Positions 1 to 11,688 of a stretch of 64,000 nucleotides of DNA are shown here, piece after piece. Location of the stretch: assembly GCF_964340395.1 (NCBI RefSeq), contig NC_135559.1:19608150-19672149 (forward strand), given 5' to 3'. The position numbers were made by a program, and so were the translations under genes. The stretch is from Glandiceps talaboti (taxonomy: Eukaryota; Hemichordata; Enteropneusta; Spengelidae). Every line of letters starts with the position of its first letter. The first letter of the stretch is position 1. The notes below the pieces were generated by a model. It made no database searches. It was not told where the DNA came from and saw only the letters and a program-made list of their open reading frames with translations.

Positions 1-430
1 ATACACCATTCAGTCGTATACTGCTGGTTGAGGACATAAATAGTGGGTATCGTTTGCATGTATATAATCCATATTTGTTTTCTAGATCTATATGTACACG
101 GTGTTTAGCTACACTTTACAACAATACCGTCGATCAAGATAGGGTGCTTGTATGAGTATGTTGATCACTGCTGTTGTTATCATGTACCTATAATCACGTC
201 CCTGTGTATTGCTATGGAGAAATCACGAGTTCTACCCGGGCAGTCATTTTCCATATCACGGACCAGCACACGATGTCCAAGTAAGGTCAGGTGCTGGAAT
301 TTTGGACAACTTTCTTTCCCGTTGCTATGCGCCTTACTATACTAAAACTTGTTGGCATTCTGTACTTGTACATTATTGTAACGGAAGTCGACGATATTCA
401 AATAGTAGCCCTAGCAAAGACCTGTATCAC
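1..430 (+). repeat. Dispersed repeat, copy 1 (signal-peptide-like exon)
   Basis: This segment is closely similar in sequence and orientation to 6635-7036. Shared landmarks include the opening CACCATTCAGTCGT, the block TCTACCCGGGCAGT and the stretch GACGATATTCAAATAGTAGC. The best conserved part encodes a short hydrophobic leader in both copies (core KLVGILYLY, then DDIQIVA), so the repeat may carry the first exon of a duplicated secreted-protein gene. The copy is cut by the window edge. Confidence 0.75.
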
Positions 431-518
431 GCCCGGTTTCACTATGTTTATGATTACATTTTTGTTGTTGATCGATCGTGGCAGGCATGTACATGCAAGA
501 AGCTCGAGATATATATGA
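327..518 (+). CDS. Short signal-peptide-like reading frame, possible gene fragment
   Basis: A 63-codon frame starts at the ATG at 327. It begins with a short basic stretch and a hydrophobic core (LTILKLVGILYLYIIV), as in a signal peptide, followed by DDIQIVA. The leader is conserved in the second copy at about 6958, and the substitutions between copies keep the hydrophobic character. Beyond residue 30 the copies no longer match, which suggests an exon end near 412 and read-through into intron or unrelated sequence. I do not recognise the protein. A polyadenylation signal lies at 698-703. It could be a first exon, a pseudogene, or a short secreted peptide gene. Confidence 0.3.
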   Translation: MRLTILKLVGILYLYIIVTEVDDIQIVALAKTCITPGFTMFMITFLLLIDRGRHVHARSSRYI

Positions 519-697
519 ACACACCAAAATCAACCCACCAGGCTATAACACAGGGGCTTCAAAATAGCCCTATTTGTTTAGGGTTTGTGTGTGTGTACAT
601 GTATTGTTAACTTTCTCTTTTGCAACGATTTGTTTGTTGGTTATAGTTTCGTTTTTTGTTCCTTTTCAAAGATATATTTCCCTACAATGTGCCATAC

Positions 698-703
698 AAT
701 AAA
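698..703 (+). promoter_or_regulatory. Possible polyadenylation signal AATAAA
   Basis: AATAAA lies downstream of the short frame at 327-518, and a GT/T-rich stretch follows from 720, as expected for a cleavage region. Association with any transcript is inference. Confidence 0.3.
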
Positions 704-798
704 GAAGTGATTTGAAAAAGTGGTGTTGTATTTTGTTGTTCTTTTGTTGGTTTTAAAAACCACCCTTTACTATGACTACATTATTATCTATAAGTTTA

Positions 799-925
799 TT
801 CTACTGAGCGCCCTGAACCATTTGTCCCTTGATCCGCGGTTCCACTCACCATATTATCATGTAAATTAGTCTATTATGGTGAGTGAGGACAAGGAAGGGT
901 TACAGGTTGAGGGCGCTCAGTAGAA
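799..925. mobile_element. Foldback (inverted-repeat) element
   Basis: The left end CTACTGAGCGCCCTGAACC is matched by the right end GGTTGAGGGCGCTCAGTAG. The inner parts also pair (CACTCACCATATTA against TATTATGGTGAGTG), leaving a short loop. The structure is a small non-coding foldback element of MITE size. I see no clear target-site duplication. Confidence 0.7.
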
Positions 926-3407
926 CTAACTCTTAATAAGTAATAAGGTAGACATAGTAAATCTGATGTATTACAACCAGCGAAAGAAGAGGTTAAAATT
1001 GATTTACAAAAAAAAAACACTAGCTTTTCAAATTATTACTTTATTACATGGGACCTTGCAGGGAAAGATATTTCTAAAGAGCGAATAAAAAGAGAGTAAA
1101 CAATCACAAAAAACAAAAATAATTTAACTAATATGGCCAATTTCAAGCCCCTGTGGCCATACATGTAATGAGGCATTGGCATATGTCGTATTTTACAGCG
1201 AATGGTGATTTATTGTCAGTTTAATGGCCCTTAAACTCTCTAAAAATGTCTAAATTATTTATTGTAAACGTATTTTAGCACTTCAACAGGTATGTGATAA
1301 AACCTTTACGGCCAAGATATTGTGACAATTGAATGGAAAATCAGTAATGCTTTGTCGAAAACGAGATACAGGATTCAACACAAATGGCCTATTTGAAGAA
1401 TGATAACAAGCATTTGGATCAAAATTTCAAAACGTTATCGATTTCGATATTTTATATCTATGATGGCAATTGTAATTTTTAAAAAAAATGAAAATTGCCT
1501 TCTACAACAAGAACAATATGAAAAATATGATATAATAATATACACAGGTGCTAAATTTCATTATAATGTAAAGAATCTATGCTTTAATGTTTTTAATGTT
1601 ACGATGAATGTTAAAGGAACAAACACCGAAAATGTAGGGTCAATATCTTTATTCTTAACAAAGTTACAACAATGTTTCTACAATAAAGAATTGGATGTAA
1701 AATAGCCCGGACAACAACCTTAAGATTAAATATTTCTTCCATACAATATTATATCATCAAAGGTCAATATCACTCTTATCACTATAATAAAAATAGTGTT
1801 TAGTAAGCATGTATAAGTGAATTCAAAACACAACAACTTTCGTTTAGCTAATATATGATAGATGCGTCAGCTGAAGGTCTTTGTCTTCTACTTTCAGTTA
1901 TCACTTTTGTGGCGAGGACTTAATAATGAGATAATATAACATTGCATGTCTATTGCTGTCATTTAATAAAATCTACTAATCTACATGATCATAAACACAT
2001 GTCGCTTGTTTTCGTTTGCTTTACTGCTTAGTCCAGTGATGAATAGTTAATTAAAATAAGCAAATTGTAATACAATGTTCACTGTGATAGACACAGGATG
2101 AGCAGTTTTTAAAATGCAGCAGGCATATTTTTAGGTCCACATTTTCCATGTTTCCATTAGGCCATAGTTATTACGACATTATGTTATTTATAAACACATT
2201 TGTAGCTGTAAACTTGCTTGGATATTCTATTTGAATACATACGAATACATACTCTTAAAGTTGTCGACTCAAATCTGGCATATAATTCATTCTGAGGAAT
2301 GGTTCGATGATAAGGGAGCACAGACAAGTAAAGCCTTCTTACTTGTCTGTGGAGGGAGGAAATCTTTAACATGCATGCAATCAATTGTTCTAACAATGCT
2401 AGAATCGAAGACAATTGTACCGGGAGTCGGTCATTTGAGTTACCCCACAACCCTGTATGGAAATCGAGTGGTCTGGAGAAACTTACCCAACAACATTTTT
2501 TCTCCAAAATCCGAAATTACTTATTTTCGAACCATTTCCAAAAAATAAAAACAACTAACAAACAAAAACAACAAAAACAATATATATTTTAATTATATGT
2601 CATCCTTGAAAATTTCTGTAAAACCCAAATAATTCAAGTAAAACAAAATATTAATCTCAAATAAATGAAACCTTATTCGAATTAAATAACGTTAATGTGA
2701 AATACAAGTATGGATTCATCGAAAAATTAAACATAAATGGTTAAAATTAGTTTGTAACTGCGAAAAATACAGCCAGAATAAGAATAATACTTTTGGCCAT
2801 AACGTCTTGCCATACCCTACCAGTCTTATCTATAGTAGTAAGTGCCGGGAGCTGAAAACATGGCATAATGTTAGAAAAGAGGATATTGATGACATATCAA
2901 ACAATACTGTGAACAAATGCAACTCACGGCAAATTATAAAACAAATATTCGAATTTTAAGATATGCAAACCTTTCTATACCAACCTGTGCATGATGTCTA
3001 TCAACTATGTGTATTATTATGTTTCTTATACAGGTCTTACTGGAATGAGTAATATGAATTATAGCCTACAAGTCAAAGCCCCAGCACATCAGAATCTCGA
3101 GGACAGTCTAATGACACTGATAAAGCCCATTCCTGATACAAATACAACGAATTGTGAATAGGGAGTGAAGAAAGCCATTTATATCACGGCGTTCAAACCA
3201 TCATCAAACAGAGAAGCAGGACGACACTTACTTCCAGGCATCCGTGACCCTTCTAAATAGTGAGTCAATCTGTTAACAAAGACTGTTGCGTGTTGTCAAC
3301 AATTTGAAGTACCAATTTCCGTTAGTTTTAGGAGCAAACGTCTCCCTTTATATTTTACCAGTACATGGTGGTGAAATTTCAACTGAAGAATTATAAACTA
3401 CAAGGGT
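926..3407. other. AT-rich intergenic sequence, no gene recognised
   Basis: The frames here (for example 1400-1705 and 2231-2548) have low-complexity, AT-driven composition and resemble no known domain. A hairpin with a 13-base stem lies at about 2319-2352 (CACAGACAAGTAA ... TTACTTGTCTGTG). The last few hundred bases before 3408 may hold the 5' untranslated region of the sulfotransferase, but I see no convincing promoter element. Confidence 0.5.
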
Positions 3408-4571
3408 ATGAATAAAAATATGAAAGTCAAGAAGATATTGCTGCAACTTTTTGTTTTGCTATGGGTCATCGTCATCGCATATTGGATAAGTGTACGTTCT
3501 TGTGATGGAACAAACACACAGTACAATAGCGATCGGTTCCCAATGTTAAAAGAGTCGATGTACAACGAAAAAGGCATGAGCCAGGTAACGACGCAGAAAT
3601 ACGGCACACGAAATATCAGTCAAAGAGGTGTAAATGTTATAATCGTCGCTGGAATGCGTACTGGTTCTTCTTTTGTGGGAGACTTCTTTCGTTCGAATCC
3701 AAACATTTTCTATTTATTCGAACCTTTATTAGGTTTCAAAGACATCGGAATATGGCCTCGTATTTCTGTGGACGGAGTGAACACGTTGGCCATGATGTAT
3801 AACTGTGACTTCAGTGGCTATGCTAAACATTGGAACACATATTTCAATTGGCTCTTGCCAAAGTCGTTCGAACAGTACTGCCACCCTTTAGGCTATAGCA
3901 ATGCTGGAAGTTGTTGTAAAAAGGCACAACACAGGGCTGCTAAAATAATTCGTCTGCTGGATGTCAGAGATCTTATTCCGTTAATGGAAAGTCCTGATAT
4001 AAACCTAAAAGTCATCAACGTGGTCCGTGATCCAAGAGCAATGATGTCATCGTTGATGCCGATTTACTTCGCCAATTGGGGTAATGCCAGAAAACAGAAT
4101 AACAAGATACGAGATGTTGGTGACCTAAACGAGTACCTAACTGATATCTTGAAACAGTACTGTGAACAGATGCACAGAAATTATATTTTACTAAATGCAA
4201 ACACTTCATTGACACATGCTTGGAAAGAAAACTTTATAGTATTGCGCTTCGAAGATATTGTCCTGAATCCGAAGAAGTATACTGATATCATGTACTCTCA
4301 TGTTGGAATCGATATTGACAAAAAAGTGTATGAATGGATCGACAATAACACAAATGCCACAGAGCACGAACATGGTGGTTTTGGAACAGCAAAGAAATCG
4401 TCAGCTGTGATCAACGATTGGCAGAATCGAATGACCTTTAACCTTGTGAAGAAGATCCAGAATTATGCTGTGTGTCGGGAATATATGAATCAACTTCAGT
4501 ACAAGTTCATTGAGAATGTATATATGTTAAAGAATGGAAACATTCGTTTACCGAAAATCAAAAAATGGTAA
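3408..4571 (+). CDS. Carbohydrate sulfotransferase (Golgi type II membrane enzyme)
   Basis: The frame encodes 387 residues in one exon. The order is a short basic cytoplasmic tail, a signal anchor at about residues 9-29 (LLQLFVLLWVIVIAYWI), a stem, and a lumenal catalytic domain. The 5'-phosphosulfate-binding motif is at about 82-91 (GMRTGSSFVG), FEPL at 104-107, and the 3'-phosphate-binding motif VVRDPRAMMSSL at about 205-216. These are the PAPS-binding signatures of the GlcNAc/Gal/GalNAc 6-O-sulfotransferase family (CHST1-7 group), which sulfates keratan, chondroitin or mucin-type glycans in the Golgi. Length and single-exon coding are usual for this family. I chose the ATG at 3408 because it lies directly before the basic tail and anchor; an in-frame ATG four codons later would give nearly the same protein. 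Acceptor sugar cannot be read from the sequence. The frame is intact. Confidence 0.93.
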   Translation: MNKNMKVKKILLQLFVLLWVIVIAYWISVRSCDGTNTQYNSDRFPMLKESMYNEKGMSQVTTQKYGTRNISQRGVNVIIVAGMRTGSSFVGDFFRSNPNIFYLFEPLLGFKDIGIWPRISVDGVNTLAMMYNCDFSGYAKHWNTYFNWLLPKSFEQYCHPLGYSNAGSCCKKAQHRAAKIIRLLDVRDLIPLMESPDINLKVINVVRDPRAMMSSLMPIYFANWGNARKQNNKIRDVGDLNEYLTDILKQYCEQMHRNYILLNANTSLTHAWKENFIVLRFEDIVLNPKKYTDIMYSHVGIDIDKKVYEWIDNNTNATEHEHGGFGTAKKSSAVINDWQNRMTFNLVKKIQNYAVCREYMNQLQYKFIENVYMLKNGNIRLPKIKKW

Positions 4572-5102
4572 AAACCCTTTAATGACTTCATAATTCGTGG
4601 ATGTGAGAATCAAATCGTTTTGTTTTATTTTGATGTATTTGTTTTATATTAGCTTAATATCGTTCTGGGGTTAAAATTGTCCATAATGTACGGAATCTTC
4701 AGTAATAATTGGGGAGGGGGGAGGGGATCAGACCTAGGGTGTTCCGTAAAGTATGATGTTTCCCGTCTTGCTAAAAGGTAACCCCTCAATTTCCTACCTC
4801 TAAAACGTGACCCTCCCCTTGTTGAAATAATTTCAAAATATTGTTTTAAAAGGGCTGTCAGACATGAAAGAGAATGCTAGTCCAGAATCAATTGCTTAAA
4901 GTCTCCCTCGCAAGCTTCAAATTTCATATAGTTTCATATAATTAATCTTCTAATTAGAGGGTGAATGATTTATAAAAGCTTTAGCTCAGAATTTTGCATT
5001 CCAAAAATGTGTGTAGGAACAGAAATCTAATTAAGGGAGGCATTCCGTTTAAATCTGGTTAATTGATGAAATATTTATCTGGTTAATTGATCACGATGAA
5101 AG
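4572..5102. other. Intergenic and probable 3' UTR of the sulfotransferase
   Basis: AT-rich sequence with no recognisable domain. A purine-rich run (GGGGAGGGGGGAGGGG) lies near 4710. I see no canonical AATAAA close to the stop codon. Confidence 0.4.
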
Positions 5103-6210
5103 ACAGTCAGCCTTTATAACAGGACGTTATCTAGGAAACTGTATTAGAGTCACTCAAGATATCATTAACTATACAAAATTAGGACGTGCCCTTATGGTAA
5201 TAGACAAGGACAGTGTAGAATTGGCGTTTATCTCTAAATATTTGACTACATTTAACTTTGGTACACCCCTTGTTAATTTAGTTCACACTTTTTACAATAT
5301 TCTTAGTAGTTTATTAGGTGGTGAAGTAGTGAATCCTTTGTCATCAGCTCTGTTCATTCTTTGTTTAAAATTTCGGTTTCAATAGATAGCTTAAAATGAT
5401 CAAGGGTATCCAGATTTTGGGTGAGAAGGTTAGTAATTCTGCTTTTGGTTTATGACATTCTTCCTGGCAGATGGGAAATCTGTACTAAACCTCCTTTCTC
5501 TCCTCATGAGTGTTCAATTTTACTTCTATATCTGGTCTCTTTTTAACTCACTATAAAACAGAAGCAATGTGATTGGGCAAATGGCGACATAGACTAGAGG
5601 AGCCATTTGGTATATCAGCTGGCCACAATCTCCACAACCTCCTCTAAACATCGTAGGAATATTTTTCTCTTACAACTCAGAGCGTGCCTATTCTGAAAAC
5701 TTTTCTGGTCGAGTTAATCATAGGTCAATGCAACATTGCTCAACCTTTGGAACTCTAGAGGGCTCACTTTGATGCAAATTATCAAAGCACTCATTATTCC
5801 AAAGTGTATCTATATATTTAACCTTATTCAGATCAAGACTACAAGAAAAGCGACATAAAGCATTAATGGATATATTCGCCGATTTATATGGACCTGTCCA
5901 GACAGCACTGGCAGTGATTTAAAAAAAATTAAGGGTGGAGGTTTTGATATGATAGACGCGTTTGCTTTGCATAAAGTTTTCAGAATTTCTCGGAGATACT
6001 TTTCAGGTGAAGCCGCACACCCATGGAAGTTAATTGCATGTTTCTTCATGAAACATATTGATGGACAATTTAATTTACGTTGTAACTATAGGGTTGGTGT
6101 ATTACTGATTGTACATGTCTTACCAAGCTTTTACAAAGAAATGCTAGAATGTGGGAGTGAAATGACTTGGGATAATTCAGAAATTCCTGTTATCAAAAAT
6201 GTTCTTTGAC
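5103..6210 (+). pseudogene. Degenerate L1-like retrotransposon relic
   Basis: Translation from 5103 gives a patchy match to an L1-type reverse transcriptase: QSAFITGRYLGNCIRVTQDI resembles the QTAFIKGRxIxxNIRLxxDI region, followed by a frame around 5194 with LTTFNFGTPLVNLVHTFYNI resembling the 'FG..F..WI..LY' segment. Near 5950-6209 a further frame resembles the C-terminal part (AHPWKLIACFFM, LPSFYKEMLECGSEMTWDN). Stops and frameshifts separate the pieces and the catalytic core is not visible. It is a dead fragment. Confidence 0.6.
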
Positions 6211-6323
6211 TATTTGTTTGCCCGCCTAGCCAGAAATGTTCTCTTTGCAAGATATAGCATTGGCGTTTGAGTACTGTTGCTAATGGCATAATGACAGGAG
6301 TTGACTATAATCATGGGTTTTCA

Positions 6324-6460
6324 CAATCTGATTAAACTCTGATGTGGTGAAAGCGGCTAGATGACTTTAATTACCTTTATTTCCATCGTTTTGTATCGTT
6401 TGTTTTGTTCTGATTTTCAATGACTAAGCAATGGTAGTCACCCCCCCCCCCTCGAATAAT
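6324..6460 (+). mobile_element. Single arm of inverted-repeat element family A
   Basis: CAATCTGATTAAACTCTGAT is the terminal sequence also found at 24598, 29143, 32524 and 33098. The following GTGGTGAAAGC and TCGTTTTGTATCGTTTGTTT match the left arm of the copy at 29143. No matching right arm follows, so this copy looks truncated, ending near a run of C at 6440. Confidence 0.65.
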
Positions 6461-6634
6461 TTTGATGATAGATATTGACATGTACGCATGGGTTTTTTTT
6501 GTATGTGTTCCATAATTATGAACAAACTCATATGTTTTATGCAAATAACATTTCACAAGGCAACTCATATTATAATGACCCTTCAAACTAACCATATGAC
6601 ACATATTTATAATAACAAGGAAATGCAATCTAAA

Positions 6635-7236
6635 TACACCATTCAGTCGTGTACTGTTGGCTGAGGGCATAACATAAAAATAGTGAGTTATTCAGACTTT
6701 TGCATATGTATAATCCATATTTGTTTTCTATATACGGCCTTTATCTATAATTTACAATAATACCATCGATCAAGATAGGGTACTTGTATGAGTGTGTTGA
6801 TCATTGTTATCATATACCTATAATCACGTCCCAATAAATTACTATGGAGAAATCACGAGCTCTACCCGGGCAGTAATTTTCCATATCACGGACCGACACA
6901 CTTTACCCAAATAAAGTCAGGTGCTGGAATTTTGACAACTTTCTTTCCCGTTGTTATGCATGTTGCAAAACTTGTTGGCATCCTGTACTTGTATACTATC
7001 GTGGCGGCAGCCGACGATATTCAAATAGTAGCGCCACAAAATTGAACCCAACAGTATTCTATTTGGCGGTTATGGCGAAGTTAGAGATCAACTTGAATGC
7101 AAGGTCGATATTTTGTAACTTTGGAGTTCATGCTACATTTAAATGTAACTTGGTATTTGAATTAAATAATATAGAATTAATCTTTGCTTGGATGTGTCGT
7201 ATTTTATCGGAAGAACATCCGAGGTCTAGCAGATAG
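6635..7236 (+). pseudogene. Dispersed repeat copy 2 with Ig-like remnant
   Basis: Bases 6635-7036 repeat 1-430. The leader reads MHVAKLVGILYLYTIVAAA then DDIQIVAPQN and a stop at about 7045. Reading past the break in a shifted frame gives FGGYGEVRDQLECKVDI and, after a further shift, LHLNVTWYLN. The spacing of a cysteine in LEC and a tryptophan in VTW is what an immunoglobulin-fold segment would show. I infer a broken gene for a secreted Ig-like protein; the Ig assignment is weak because it needs two frame changes. Confidence 0.4.
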
Positions 7237-7597
7237 ACTATCAGACAAAGTGCTTGTAGCTGTATAATGTTAATGATATGTATTCCTGGCATTATTCGTC
7301 TACACTACACAATTCGACTAACGACATCAATACCCTATGTTATATTTATTGACCACTGGTACAAGGTCACAGTCAGGGGCCATTTTCCTTTGTCATGATT
7401 GTCTAGGTCTATATACTCTTGCTTGGGTGACATACATGGGAAAATACACTTACAGCACTCACGTTAGATAATTTGATACATGGATAATACACTACACTGT
7501 AGTTCTGAATTCATGATTTTTCCCCATGACCTTTTGATTGGTCAATCCCGTCATTAGTATCTGTCAGTCGAATTGTAACGTCCACGCCGGAGTAGTA

Positions 7598-7732
7598 GTA
7601 TGTATGTATGTATGTATGTATGTATGTATGTATGTATGTATGTATGTATGTATGTATGGATGGATGTATGTATGTATGTATGTAAGTATGTATGTATGTA
7701 TGTATGTATGTATGTATGTATGTATGTATGTA

Positions 7733-7765
<33 letters not shown>

Positions 7766-7795
7766 ATGTATGTATGTATGTATGGTGTGTATAAT
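7598..7795. repeat. TATG tetranucleotide microsatellite
   Basis: About 200 bases of nearly pure (GTAT)n with GGATGGAT, GTAAGT and GTGT interruptions. The long frames on both strands here are repeat artefacts. Confidence 0.97.
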
Positions 7796-7799
7796 TATG

Positions 7800-8975
7800 T
7801 ATGTGTGTATATGCGTGGCAACGGTGTATGCTGGTTGACAGCCAGGTAATGTTTGTTGAGTCATGGAGGCATATCTCCGGCCCATAATTAATTAGTTGAA
7901 CTTTTTAACCTGCATTGTACCAATGTAAATACATTGAATCCTAGCCTGTTGGCGGAAGTTACCGAGCATACTAGTCATAAAACAAAATTGCCCTTTTATT
8001 TCGACGCTGGTCGCATGCTTTATCAGTACCGCACTTCACCACACCAAAGCTGAGTGCACCGCAACCTAAGACAGCGAAGACTCGGATAAGGAAAAGATAA
8101 AAAGTTCTCCATTTTACTTTCATGACAGCGTTCTGGAGTTAGTAGGTGAGTATGTCACTTCCAGTCAGAGATGTTGTATGCATGGTTAGCAAAGTATGAC
8201 TACGTGCGATTCGCGACTATAGTAAGCGGTTTGGCAAGTGGAGAGGGGTTTAACTAAAATAAGAACTCTGAACAACATGGGTGTAAATATCATACAGCGT
8301 ACATTTACATTACTTTCTTGTTCCAAAATGATGATGTCACAGTCCTTGGAAATATGTCGTTGGAAATCTGGCGAGCAGTTATTGAAAGTTTTTTATAGTC
8401 TATAGTTATTTCATTTACGGCGTTGTATATGCAGGTGAGGCAATTCGGCAAAATTCAAAGCAAGCATGAACGGTATATCTTCTTTATCTCGACATGTTAA
8501 AGTCTACTTCAGTCAGATTTGTGAATTATGCGAGAAATAACAATCATTGTATCGATTTATGGCTTCGACCAATGTTACTTGCAATGTGTACAGACAATAC
8601 AATAAATGACGTGAGAAGTATGAATATTCGCCGATTACTGTTTTTTTATACATTAAAAAAATAGGGAAGTAAAAAATGATAATTTATTTTCACCAGAAAT
8701 ACTGATTACGTATGCAAGTCCTTACGTGACAGGTCACGTCATGACATTATGCTGTTGTGGCGCTGGCTGTAATTATCATATATTCTTTCTGCACGGTGTA
8801 ATAAAAAAGGTGAGAGTTTGACCGAATACCGGAATATCTATTACAGTAGCCATTTGTTCGGTCAACAATAGGATAGTCCTTAGAATGACTTAGGTCTTTT
8901 ATTGCCGCTGTCACGATATAGTGCTTTTAAAACCAATTTGACTTAAGTACCTTCTCGTCTGACTGCGCTAGAGAG
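7800..8975. other. Intergenic, nothing recognised
   Basis: No long frame or known domain. The sequence is moderately AT-rich without strong repeats. Confidence 0.4.
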
Positions 8976-9350
8976 TAAGGGACGATCGCACAATATTGCT
9001 CACAAATGCGACATCAAACATTAATATATGATGTAAACTATGATGAAAACTGTAGCGGTCAACTACACCATTATGATCGAAGTAATGTAAAAAATATTAT
9101 TGTAAACACATTAAAATAATACCGGAAACCCAGCACCATACTTCACATTAGAAGTAAATTTTTAGCAACTTATCAACATCTCAGTAGTAAATACAAAAGT
9201 TATCATTGAAGGAGTGAAAGTTATTTCCTTCGAAATTTGGATAGAAGTGTGAAAATGAAGTTAAGCCATCGCATTGCTGTCAGACGGCCTCCCCCTAAAC
9301 GAACATAGTTCGCTTATTGAGCTTGTGTAATGTTGTTTGATCGTCCGTAA
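8976..9350. mobile_element. Inverted-repeat element family B, copy 1
   Basis: The ends are TAAGGGACGATCGCACAATA on the left and TTTGATCGTCCGTAA on the right, giving a terminal inverted repeat of about 12-25 bases around GGACGATC. The right two-thirds match 26085-26380, including AGAAGTAAAT, ATCAACATC and the tail CCCCCTAAACGAACATAGTT. It is non-coding, so it is best seen as a non-autonomous DNA transposon. Confidence 0.75.
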
Positions 9351-9765
9351 CCTGTGCACCTGTCTAACATTCTCTCTTTGTTCAGTCCGTTTAGTGACCG
9401 CATTTCAGGTCAATAACCCGTACGGTAAGCGGACTGACACCAATCCCTTGAGAGGCTATACTAGTTACTGGAAAAGAAAGTTGACAATATCAAATGTTTC
9501 CTTACAAAAAAATAACATTCAAAGCATTTTTCTTTTAAATCTCCAAAGAAAATGGTGCCAGAGTACGTAGGTAATCTGTAAAATGACTCATCTTTATTGT
9601 TCATTGCACCACATACTATACACAGTGGAAGTCATACAGTGTACATGCTACTTGTATGATGTCGTCCACTTCCAGTAGTTAAACATCCCGGAATTGCACA
9701 TTCATTTCAATATAGGATTATGGCGTAGAATGCTTGCCAAAATTCGCCTATGCTATACTGCAATG

Positions 9766-9980
9766 CGAAAATGACATACTGCAGTTACACAATGAAATAC
9801 TGCAGTGCTTGGATGCCGTAGCCGGTTCGAGAATGTCATTATGACTTACTGACTTGAGGAGATACTGTAATGCAAACACTACATACTGCAGTTACAAAAT
9901 GAAATACTACAATGCTTGGATGCCGTACAGCGGTTCGAGAATGTCATTATGATGTATTGACATATGATGAGATACTATAA
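9766..9980. repeat. Tandem duplication, unit about 113 bp, two copies
   Basis: The block ACATACTGCAGTTACA through CGGTTCGAGAATGTCATTAT and a GAGATACTGTAAT end occurs at about 9771-9883 and again at 9884-9980, with roughly one change in ten bases. Confidence 0.85.
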
Positions 9981-10826
9981 TACAAGTTTACCGTTTGCTA
10001 TTAATAATGCACTTCCACGTGATGGTGCTACATGTTGATGTACGCACCCGTGCGAAAATTTTGCAATGATGAATTGAAGCTATGCCATTATTTAATGACA
10101 ACATGCAATAATGCAGTCCTGTCGACTTGCGATGATGAGATAACATGACATGAGGTAACTATCCTATCCTCTCTAAAATATAATGCCTAGTGTATACTAT
10201 ATGGATGACTCGTTAAAATGTTGATTGGTGGGAATGGGTTTGGTGGCAAAATTTTGAATCCGGAAAAAATAAAGACATCACGTCATATTAAACTTAATGA
10301 CGCATCAATCGTAGCTGGTACGATTGTTACATAACATATACTATTGTATTGTACAAGTAAAAATGCATTTTGACTTCATTTCAGAGTTCATAATGAAAAC
10401 TACCAAATACCCTGAATGGAATGAATTAAGTATCACAAGTCAGTAGTTTGTCATTCATTATGACCTCATGACGTCACAGTATAGAACGGTCATACTCCAA
10501 TATATCTAATAGACAAACGAATACACTATTTCCCATAATCTGAAAATGAATTATCGAAATGTGGGCGACACATTTTAGTAGCCATCATCATTTCTAACTT
10601 TAAACTCAACACGGGCATTTAGATCGATACCCTGAATTCCTGATCATGCAGAGTAAATAAGTTATCATAATAATATATTAGCAGTACGTGGATATTAAAG
10701 TGCTCATGGCCGAAGTCTTCTTTGGGCAGTAGCATTGTTTGTTTAGTACATTTAAACACTGGGGTAGTTCAGTAGTGCTATAGTCATTGGAGAATGTGTG
10801 TGTATGTGCGTGTGTGTATGTATGTG

Positions 10827-10884
<58 letters not shown>

Positions 10885-11573
10885 CGACTTACAAAAAGGC
10901 AAAAACCGACAGACGGATTGCCTTTATATTTGACAGAACAATACTTTAGTTGTTTAGATGAAAATAATGGCATGCTTTTTTGTTTAAAGGACGTTAACTC
11001 GGTTGGAATTAATATTCTTTTGTATGTGCAGACGAAGGACTGAACATAACATGGTAATCTCTTCGAATTCAGTGATATGCAAATTAGGTATACAAATGTG
11101 ACTTTTGATCAAAATGGTTTAATTCCAGAACAACCGGGCAGGTTGGGCTGAAATCTAGGGTGGAAAAAAAGGATGTATCTGGGATATCGATATGTACATG
11201 AAAAAGTATTTATGTCATGATGATCTCATATGTTAATATGCAAATTAGGCCTAACATCAAAAATTTGGTAAAAAATAAACGATATACTTGGTGAAAGGGG
11301 ACAGAAATTTGGTTAGGATACTTCTAGAGGTGTTATATTTGCAGATATTTTTCAAAACATTGACACAAATGGCCCTAACAACCATGACAACGACCTTAGC
11401 AAAAGCAAATACCAGCAATTTGTTATCAATGTATGCACCAAGTTATGTGGTATTTTTGTTGCTTATCTTCTCAAATAATTAACTGATTTCAATTAAAAAC
11501 TACATCAGTAAACTACATCAAATTTCAACTATAAACGAAAAACTATAACTATATGAAATTTGAAGTATGCATT
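9981..11573. other. Intergenic, with a GTAT microsatellite at 10797-10881
   Basis: No gene is recognised. A GTGTGTATGT/(GTAT)n microsatellite occupies about 10797-10881. Short frames around 10900-11043 and 11288-11482 resemble no domain. 5' exons of the downstream Roc-COR gene could lie here but I cannot identify any. Confidence 0.4.
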
Positions 11574-11641
11574 CTTAAAATATAATCACATTACTGTAAA
11601 TTTTTACTTTGTTATAATTTACAGTAATGTGATTATATTTT
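11574..11641. repeat. Near-perfect hairpin upstream of the Roc-COR exon
   Basis: ATAATCACATTACTGTAAA on the left pairs with TTTACAGTAATGTGATTAT on the right over about 24 bases, with a roughly 20-base loop. It ends about 47 bases before the ATG at 11689 and lies just before the probable splice acceptor at 11684-11685. It may be a small foldback insertion. Confidence 0.75.
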
Positions 11642-11688
11642 CAAAGTGGCTAGCAATCTGTATGAAATGTTGTCTTATTTCCTAGGAT

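Noticed and set aside
1400-1705. 101-residue plus-strand frame
   Set aside because: Composition is AT-driven (Asn, Lys, Tyr, Ile), with no domain, splice signals or homologous copy in the window.
2184-2548. Overlapping frames of about 105 residues on both strands
   Set aside because: Mutually exclusive, no domain resemblance and no second copy; could be an exon, but nothing supports it.
7511-7885. Long open frames on both strands (YIHTYIHT / MYVCMYVC repeats)
   Set aside because: They are read-throughs of a TATG microsatellite; the same happens at 10678-10973, 22302-22676, 42430-42644 and 60468-60766.
9337-9570. 77-residue plus-strand frame
   Set aside because: Begins within the end of element family B and has no recognisable domain.
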